A model generated the notes under the pieces. It saw only the letters and a list, made by a program, of their open reading frames with translations, was not told the DNA's origin and did no database searches. From Delphinus delphis (lineage: Eukaryota; Chordata; Mammalia; Artiodactyla; Delphinidae), in the NCBI RefSeq assembly GCF_949987515.2, contig NC_082689.1, forward strand, positions 104,942,957 through 105,006,956: a stretch of DNA of 64,000 nt, given 5' to 3'. The first letter of the stretch is position 1, and each line of letters begins with the position of its first letter. Of the stretch, positions 57,111 to 64,000 are shown piece after piece. A program made the position numbers and the translations under genes.

Positions 57111-60100
57111 ATGGTAATAGGAACATACATATCGATAGTTACCTAAAATGTAAATGGAATAAATGCTCCAACCAAAAGACATACACTGGCTGAGTGGATA
57201 CAAAGACAAGACCCATATATATGCTGTCTACAAGAGACCCACTTCAGACCTAGGAACACATGCAGACTGAAAGTGAGGGGATGGAAAAAGATATTCCATG
57301 CAAATGAAATCAAAAGAAAGCTGGAGTAGCAATTCTCATATCAGACAAAATAGACTTAAAAACAAAGACTATTACAAGAGACGAAGAAGGACACTACATA
57401 ATGTTCAAGGGATCAATCCAAGAAGAAGATGTAACAATTATAAATATTTATGCACCCAACATAGGAGCACTTCAATACATAAGGCAAATGCTATCAGCCA
57501 TAGAAGTGGAAATTGACAGTAACACAATCATAGTAGGGGACTTTAACACCACACTTTCACCAATGGACAGATAATCCAAAATGAAAATAAATAAGGAAAT
57601 ACAAGCTTTAAATAATACATTAAACAAAATGGACTTTATTGATATTTATAGGGCATTCCATCCAAATGCAACAGAATACACATTCTTCTCAAGGGCTCAT
57701 GGAATATTTCCCAGGATAGATCATATCTTGGGTCACAAATCAAGCCTTGGTAAATTTAAGAAAATTGAAATTGGATCAAGTATCTTTTCTGACAACAATG
57801 CTAGGAGACTAGATATCAATTACAGGAAAAAATCTGTAAGAAGTACAAACACAGGGAGGCTAAACAACACACTACTTAATAACCAAGAGATCACTGAAGA
57901 AATTAAAGAGGAAATCAAAAAATACCTAGAAACAAATGACAGTGAAAACATGATGACCCAAAACCTATGGAATGCAGCAAAAGCAGTTCTAAGAGGTAAG
58001 TTTATAGCGATACAATCACACTTTAAGAAGCAAGAAACATCTCAAATAAACAACCTAACCTTATACCTAAGGCAATTAGAGAAAGAAGAATAAAAGAGAC
58101 ACAAAGTTAGCAGACGGAAAGAAATCATAAAGATCAGATAAGAAATAAATGATAAAGAAATGAAGGAAATTATAGCAAAGATCAAAAAAACTAAAAGCTG
58201 ATTCTTTGAGAAGATAAACAAAATTGATAAAGCATTAGCCAGACATATCAAGAAAAAAAAGAAGAAGACTCAAATCAATAGAATTAGAAATGAAAAAGGG
58301 GAAGTAACATCTGACACTGCAGTAATACAAAGGATCATGAGAGATTAGTAGAAGCAACTCTATGCCAATAAAATGGACAACCTGGAAGAAATGGACAAAT
58401 TTTTAGAAACGGACAACTTCCGAGACTGAACCAGAAAGAAATAGAAAATATGAACAGACCAATCACAAGCACTGAAATTGAAACTGTGATTAAAAATCTT
58501 CCAACAAACAAAAGCCCAGGACCAGATGGCTTCACAGGCAATTTCTATCAAATATTTAGAGAAGAGTTAACACCTATCCTTCTCAAACTCTTCCAAAATA
58601 TAGCAGAGGGAGGAACACTCCCAAATTCATTCTACAAGGCCACCATCACTCTGATACCAAAACCAGACAAAGATGTCACAAAGAAAGAAAACTACAGGCC
58701 AATATCAGTGATGAACATACATGCAAAAATCCTCAACAAAATACTAGCAAACAGAATCCAACAGCACATTAAAAGGATCATACACTATGATCAAGTGGGG
58801 TTTATTGCAGGAATGCAAGGATTCTTCAATATATGCAAATCAATCAACGTGACACACCATATTAACAAATTGAAGGAGAAAAACCATATGATCATCTCAG
58901 TAGATGCAGAGAAAGCTTTCGGCAAAATTCAACACCATTTATGGTAAAAACCCTCCAGAAAGTAAGTGTAGAGGGAACTTTCCTCAACATAATAAAGGCC
59001 ATATATGACAAACCCACAGCCAACATCATCCTCAATGGTGAAAAACTGAAAGCATTTCCACTAAGATAAGGAACAAGACAAGGCTGCCCAGTCTCATGAC
59101 CATTATTCAAAATAGTTTTGGAAGTTTTAGCTGTAGCAATCAGAGAAGAAAAGGAAATAAAAGGAATCCAAATCGGAAAAGAAGAAGTAAAGCTGTCACT
59201 CTTTGCAGATGACATGATACTATACATAGAGAATTCTAAAGATGCTACCAGAAATCTACTAGAGCTAATCAATGAATTTGGTAAAGTAGCAGGATACAAT
59301 ATTAATGCACAGAAAGCTCTGGCATTCCTATACACTAATGATGAAAAATCTGAAAGTGAAATCAAGAAAACACTCCCATTTACCATTGTAACAAAAAGAA
59401 TAAAATATCTAGTAATAAACCTATCTAAGGAGACAAAAGACCTATATGCAGAAAATTATAAGACACTGATGAAAGAAATTAAGCATGATACACATAGATG
59501 GAGAGATATACCATGTTCTTCGATTGGAAGAATCAACACTGTGAAAATGACTCTACTAACCAAAGCAATCTACAGATTCAGTGCAATACCTATCAAACTA
59601 CCACTGGCATTTTTCACAGAACTAGAACAAAAAATTTCACTATTTGTATGGAAACACAAAGACCCCAAATGTCCAAAGCAATCTTGAGAAAGATAAATGG
59701 AGCTGGAGGAATCAGACTCCCTGACTTCAGACTATACTAGAAAGCTACAGTAATCAAGACAGTATGGTACTGGCACAGAGACAGAAATATAGAACAATTG
59801 AACAGGATAGAAAGCCCAGAAATAAACCCATGCACATATGGTCACCTTATCTTTGATAAGGGAGGCAAAAATATACAGTCGAGAAAAGACAGCCTCTTCA
59901 GTAAGTGGTGCTGGGAAAACTGGACAGCTACATGTAAAAGAATGAAATTAGAACACTCCCTAACACCATAAACACAAATAAACTCAAAATGAATTAAAGA
60001 CCTAAATGTAAGGCCAGACACCATCAAACTCTTAGAGGAAAACATAGGCGGAACACTCTGTGACATGAATCACAGCAAGATCCTTTTTGACCCACCTCCT

Positions 60101-60937
60101 AGAGAAATGGAAATAGAAACAAAAATAAAAAAATGGGACCAAATGAAACTTAAAAGTTTACACAGCAAAGGAAACCATAAATAAGATGAAAAGACAACCC
60201 TCAAAGTGGGAGAAAATATTTGCAAATGAAGCAGCTGACAAAGGATTAATCTCCAAAATTTACAAGCAGCTCATGCAGCTCAACGTTAAAAAAACAAAAA
60301 ACCCAATCCAAAAATGGGCAGAAGACTTAAATAGAAATAGAAGAATATACAGATTGCTTACAGACACATGAAAGAATGATCAACATCATTAATCATTAGA
60401 GAAATGCAAATCAAAACTACAATGAGGTATCACCTCACACCAGTCAGAATGGCCATTATCAAAAAATCTGCAAACAATAAATGCTGGAGAGGGTGTGGAA
60501 AAAAGGAGACCCTGTTTAACTGTTGGTTGGTATGAAAATTGATAAAGCCACTATGGAGAACAGTATGGAGGTTCCTTGAAAAACTAAAAGTAGAACTTAT
60601 ATATGACCCAGCAATCCCACTACTGGGCATATATTCTCAGAAAACCATAATTCAAGAAGAATAATGTACCAAAATGTTCATTCCAGCTCTATTTACAATA
60701 GCCAGGACATGGAAGCAACCTAAGTGTCCATCAACAGATGAACGGATAAAGAAGATGTGGCACATATGTACAATGGTATATTACTCAGCCATAAAAAGGA
60801 ACAAAACTGAGTTATTTGTAGTGAGGTGGATGGACTTAGAGACTGTCATACAGAGTGAAGTAAGTCAGAAAGAGAAAAACAAATACCGTATGCTAACACA
60901 TATATATGGAATAAAAAAAACCCAAAATGGTCATTAA
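57111..60937 (+). pseudogene. L1 ORF2 remnant (endonuclease, RT)
   Basis: The broken L1 endonuclease/reverse transcriptase. It starts at ATG 57111 but meets TAA at 57144 (in the place of the usual L before NVNG). Endonuclease marks: 'NVNGINAPTKRHTLAEW', 'CCLQETHF', 'GDFNTTLSPMD' and 'RIDHILGHKS'. RT marks: '[15 protein letters not shown]' (58516-), 'LIPKPDKD', 'NYRPISVMN', '[13 protein letters not shown]' (58890-) and '[10 protein letters not shown]' (59196-), so both catalytic aspartate motifs remain. Stops or shifts near 57330, 58093, 58368, 58945 and 59098 break it. The C-terminus ends at 'QKEKNKYRMLTHIYGIKK'. Confidence 0.93.
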
Positions 60938-61297
60938 GAACCTAGGGACATGATGGGAATAAAGATGCAGATCTACTAAAGAACTTGAGGATACGGGGAG
61001 GGGGAAGGGTAAGCTGTGACAAAGTGAGAGAGTGGCATGGACATATATACACTACCAAAAGTAAAATAGGTAGCTAGTGGGAAGCAGCCGTATAGCACAG
61101 GGAGATCAGCTCAGTGCTTTGTGACTGCCTAGAGGGGTGGGATAGGGAGGATCGGAGGGAGGGAGATGCAAGAGAGAAGAGATATGGGGACATATGTATA
61201 TGTATAACTGATTCACTTTTTTATAAAGGAGAAACTAATACACCATTGTAAAGCAATTAAACTCCAATAAAGATGTTAAAAAAAAAAGAAGGAACTA

Positions 61298-62234
61298 ATA
61301 AAGGCTGATGTTTCACATTTGCAAATGAGTTGATGCAACTTGAAGAAAAATTCACGCTCTTTCAGATGTCAGTGCTCACAGAGCTGAAGGTGCAAGAAAC
61401 AGTACGGTGGGGTTAGGAGCAAAGCAAGAAATAAGACACTAGGACAGAATGAATCATCAAAGCCGATAACACTTGAAGCCCTTACTTTCAATTCCAATGA
61501 TTCCTGGCATGGTTGAAAATAGTTGACATAATTTTCCTCTATTAATTTGTGTTTTCATGCTGCCTTTGCTCTTTCAGTCACAGAGAGTACAGCTACAAAT
61601 ATAAAAGGGAAAAATATCTTTTTGCAGCATTTTGCAAAAACTAAGACATGAAAAGGGCTGAAAATTTTGCAAAACTTTGTCCTTGATCAGTTTTGCAAAC
61701 ACAGGGGTTCAACATAATTTGAGTAAACAAAGGGGAACAATTTTTGCTAACCTTTCTAATTCCCTCATTATTTCTTCTGGTCACATCCTGGCCCTTGTAT
61801 TCCTGAAAATTTCCCCTGGAACCCACTGTTTTTTGTTGCTACTGATCTATTCCTCTGGTTTATAAACTTCTTAAAGGAGCTTCGTACCCTCTGAAGGACT
61901 GCCCAATGCCTCTCAGGGGAAAGATGTAGACCAAATTGACTCCTGCAGATGGTTTGCACAGAAAAGTAATGTTTGGAGAAGTAGATTGGGGTCTTAGTAT
62001 GGGGGCCTCAAATGTTTGGCTGTGAAGTTTGGAGCTTATTAAATAGGCACTGGGGATCCACATGAAAAACATGATCATTTGCTGAGATTACTGATGCCAA
62101 TCCAGAGGGTGGATGGTGGAAAGGGGTAGGAAGAGATACTAAAGGCAGAAAGAGCACTACAGAAATATAACTGTGAAGTGTAAACTCATATTTGAACTAA
62201 TATAGTAGAAATAGAAGGTTAGGAGCATATATAG
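61298..62234. other. No gene seen
   Basis: Unassigned, non-repetitive-looking sequence. Confidence 0.4.
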
Positions 62235-62300
62235 TTTCATCCTTCATTCAATCACCGAATTTTTGTTGGACATTGTGTTGGATGCTTTGTGAAGATCCAA
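62235..62300 (-). mobile_element. L2 3' terminus (minus)
   Basis: 'cttcattcaatcaccgaatttttgttggacattgtgttggatgc' matches the antisense L2 end. Confidence 0.6.
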
Positions 62301-62369
62301 AGATATCTCAGGCATCTTTAACTGTCTCACATCTACTTCTATTGTTTGTAAAATTTATTTCAAGCTTGA

Positions 62370-62585
62370 TCTGCTGGAAAAAGTCATCTCTGACACCATA
62401 CCTCTTTGACATTGGTACCCAGGTCCATGGTTTCCAAGGTTAAGTTCTCTTCACACTGTTGTAATTACCTTTTACATGCACATCATTCACTTTATACTGT
62501 GAGGCCCTTGAAGGCAGGAACTATGTCTCATTCATCTTGGTGATGCCCAGAAAGCAATGTAGGGCCTGCAACAGGGGAGGTATCA
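62370..62585 (+). mobile_element. L2 3' end (plus)
   Basis: 'gctggaaaaagtcatctctgacacc', 'cacactgttgtaattaccttttacatgc', 'tactgtgaggcccttgaaggcaggaactatgtctcattcatcttggtgatgcccag' form a good L2 3' end. Confidence 0.78.
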
Positions 62586-62697
62586 ACATTGACCTAAGGA
62601 ATAATGGCCTCAATATAAAGGGAAGCATGATTTTAGTACACAGTATTGTCACTGACTTCGGATTTTCCAGGAAGAAATTGAGTTCTTTTAATCACAT

Positions 62698-63155
62698 TGT
62701 TACCAAATGCAGGTTTGGCTGCTTGCTGGTCAAAGCCAATAATTCAAGAGGCAAGTGTCAGTAGAAAGGAAAGCTGCTTTAATCAGAAAACCTGGCAATT
62801 TGGGGACAAGTTGGACTCGTGTCCAGAGACCAGTTCCAAAGATTCTGCTCAGCCATGACCGTTTTTGAAGGGAAAAATGGCGGGAGGGGAGAAGAATCTC
62901 AGTGAATCATCAAGACAGGAAGTTGGGTTCTGCATCCTTCTCCACTGCGTGCAGAATGGCTGACTCTCTCCTCAGATGTTATCTTGCCCGAGTGACCCGC
63001 CTGAAGGATTGCTAAGGAGACTCTTGGGAGTAGAGAGCTACTTACTGTTGCTTATTTTTATCTAGGAAAAGAATCAACAGGTTCCTTGGGTTCTTTCAAG
63101 GTTAGAGGGGAACAGAAATGGGCAAACAGGAAAGGGGCAAAAGAGCTGATTTTAA
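62698..63155 (-). mobile_element. ERV/LTR-like repeat, copy 2 (minus)
   Basis: Second copy of the repeat at 46839-47430, same strand, with matching blocks from 'tgttacc' through 'gaaatgggcaaacagg'. Shorter in its middle: the stretch between 'gggttctttcaagg' and the preceding 'caacaggtt' lacks most of copy 1's segment. Confidence 0.62.
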
Positions 63156-64000
63156 CATGTTGTGTGTGAGGCGATACAAGTTGTCTAGAAGAGATACAGA
63201 GACAGATGAAAAGGCAGAGGCACAGTGCAGTAAAGGAAGGATGGCTATACTCAGATTTGAAAAAGGAAGATTAAGTACTAGGTCTGAATAGAGAAGAAAG
63301 CCATAAATGAGGGAATGAAAGAATAACATCCAAAATCAAGGAGCTTGAAAATATGTAGAAAGTGGAATATAAGTTGGGCTGTACCATTCAGTTTGAAGAC
63401 TAAAAACAATCTGACGGTTCTGGAAACCAATTTTTATGTAGTGTTCGCACTATAACATAGGGCAACCAGGGCATGGGAGATCAAATAGAGCAATGCAGAA
63501 AGAAGCTAGAGAGGCGAATTTGCTCTCCAGTGAATGGTCCTGGATGGATTTATAGGTGCCATTTATTTACTCATTCATTCATGCAACATTGCTGAGTGAC
63601 TATCAAAGTGTTGAGAAACCAAGCATGTCCTCAATAAATGTTTGCTAAACAAATGCTAGACGCTTTGAGGCTTTCTAAACTAAGACAGGTGTTCTACAAC
63701 TCTAATACTGAGTTGGAATAGGAGCATTTAGAGGGACAGAGAGGACTAGATAGAACCCCATTGGAAAAGGCATCCATTCATTTTTTCCTGGACAGCTGGA
63801 TAGGCAGACAGAAAAGAGGAATCATGGGAGAGGAATCTAGAAGTTGGGAAAAGCAGGAATAGGCATTTATATTAGAAATCAGTAGACACATTAGGAGCCC
63901 CTTTTGGTAGAAGTATAGGACTTGTGTGTAGCTACTGTCAAAATGAAGACTCTGTTGGTGAGATGTTCATACCGCATATAAAGATAAAGGTAGATGTCAT
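63156..64000. other. No gene seen
   Basis: Purine-rich unassigned sequence. 63565-63650 ('ttactcattcattcatgcaac...cctcaataaatgtttgct') may be an L2 scrap. The window ends without a feature. Confidence 0.4.

Larger units (their letters stand above)
54154..61282 (+). mobile_element. Full-length L1 retrotransposon
   Basis: A complete L1 of about 7.1 kb: 5'UTR (54154-56121), ORF1 region (56122-56965), intergenic spacer, ORF2 region (57111-60937), 3'UTR with G-rich part ('gaggatacggggaggggg', 60988) and terminal 'gcaattaaactccaataa' plus A-run. Target-site duplication 'aaaaaga[g/a]ggaacta' at 54139-54153 and 61283-61297, 15 bp with one mismatch. Both ORFs carry stops, so it is dead as autonomous element, although it looks the least decayed L1 here. 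Confidence 0.97.

Noticed and set aside
56450..59687. Open frames of 164-189 codons in the L1 as host genes
   Set aside because: They are the surviving pieces of L1 ORF1 and ORF2, shown by RRM, DAEKAF and FADD blocks.
46839..63155. One provirus with two LTRs
   Set aside because: The interval holds two minus-strand L1s, a full-length L1 and unrelated DNA, with no retroviral genes. The copies also differ too much in length.

Overview
This window is mammalian nuclear DNA, most likely from a cetacean. The evidence is its retroposons. There are tRNA-derived CHR-type SINEs at 4928-5128, 18673-19031, 39841-40062 and 42497-42840, and a cetartiodactyl L1 lineage with the 3' end 'gcaattatactccaataaagatgtt' at 26.3, 29.05, 45.8 and 61.2 kb. 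I saw no BovB or Bov-tA (ruminant), pig SINE or primate Alu sequence. The species is inferred, not proven. I find no intact protein-coding gene, no convincing exon, and no tRNA or rRNA gene. The window reads as intergenic or deep intronic DNA built from layered transposable elements.

0-24 kb is mostly old unique DNA with many decayed L2 and MIR copies (3.3-4.2, 6.4, 7.3-7.7, 12.5-15.1, 19.2, 20.7-23.1 kb). It also holds a MaLR-type LTR (17.0-17.5 kb), two short 3' tails of L1 (9.3, 16.1 kb), two CHR SINEs and a 60-bp tandem duplication (18.48-18.60 kb). The 5' end of a minus-strand L1 touches the left edge.

24.7-32.8 kb is a retroelement cluster. It has an L1 with a twin-priming inversion (24.75-28.32 kb) that carries a younger L1 tail. 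Next comes an old minus-strand L1 (29.2-32.0 kb) split by a processed NDUFS6 pseudogene, which abuts a solo retroviral LTR (30.0-31.0 kb). Past it lie another L1 end and a MaLR LTR.

34.4-45 kb holds more antisense L1M (34.4-35.1, 37.8-40.3 kb), the latter interrupted by a MER44/Tigger-type DNA transposon and a SINE. Two ERV LTRs at 42.4-43.9 kb follow, one split by a SINE. 45-53 kb holds a 40-bp 'micro' L1 insertion, an ERV-like LTR copy, a 2.9-kb minus-strand L1 and a 0.7-kb minus-strand L1.

54.15-61.28 kb is a full-length plus-strand L1 (about 7.1 kb) between 15-bp target-site duplications. It has a CpG-rich 5'UTR, a YY1-type motif at +12, and broken ORF1 and ORF2. 61.3-64 kb returns to old L2 and unique DNA, with a second copy of the LTR seen at 46.8 kb.

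No genes here work together as a pathway. The biology is retrotransposon insertion, nesting and decay. I did not find an undescribed functional system. Repeat family names come from recognising consensus motifs by eye, so boundaries of old elements are approximate.
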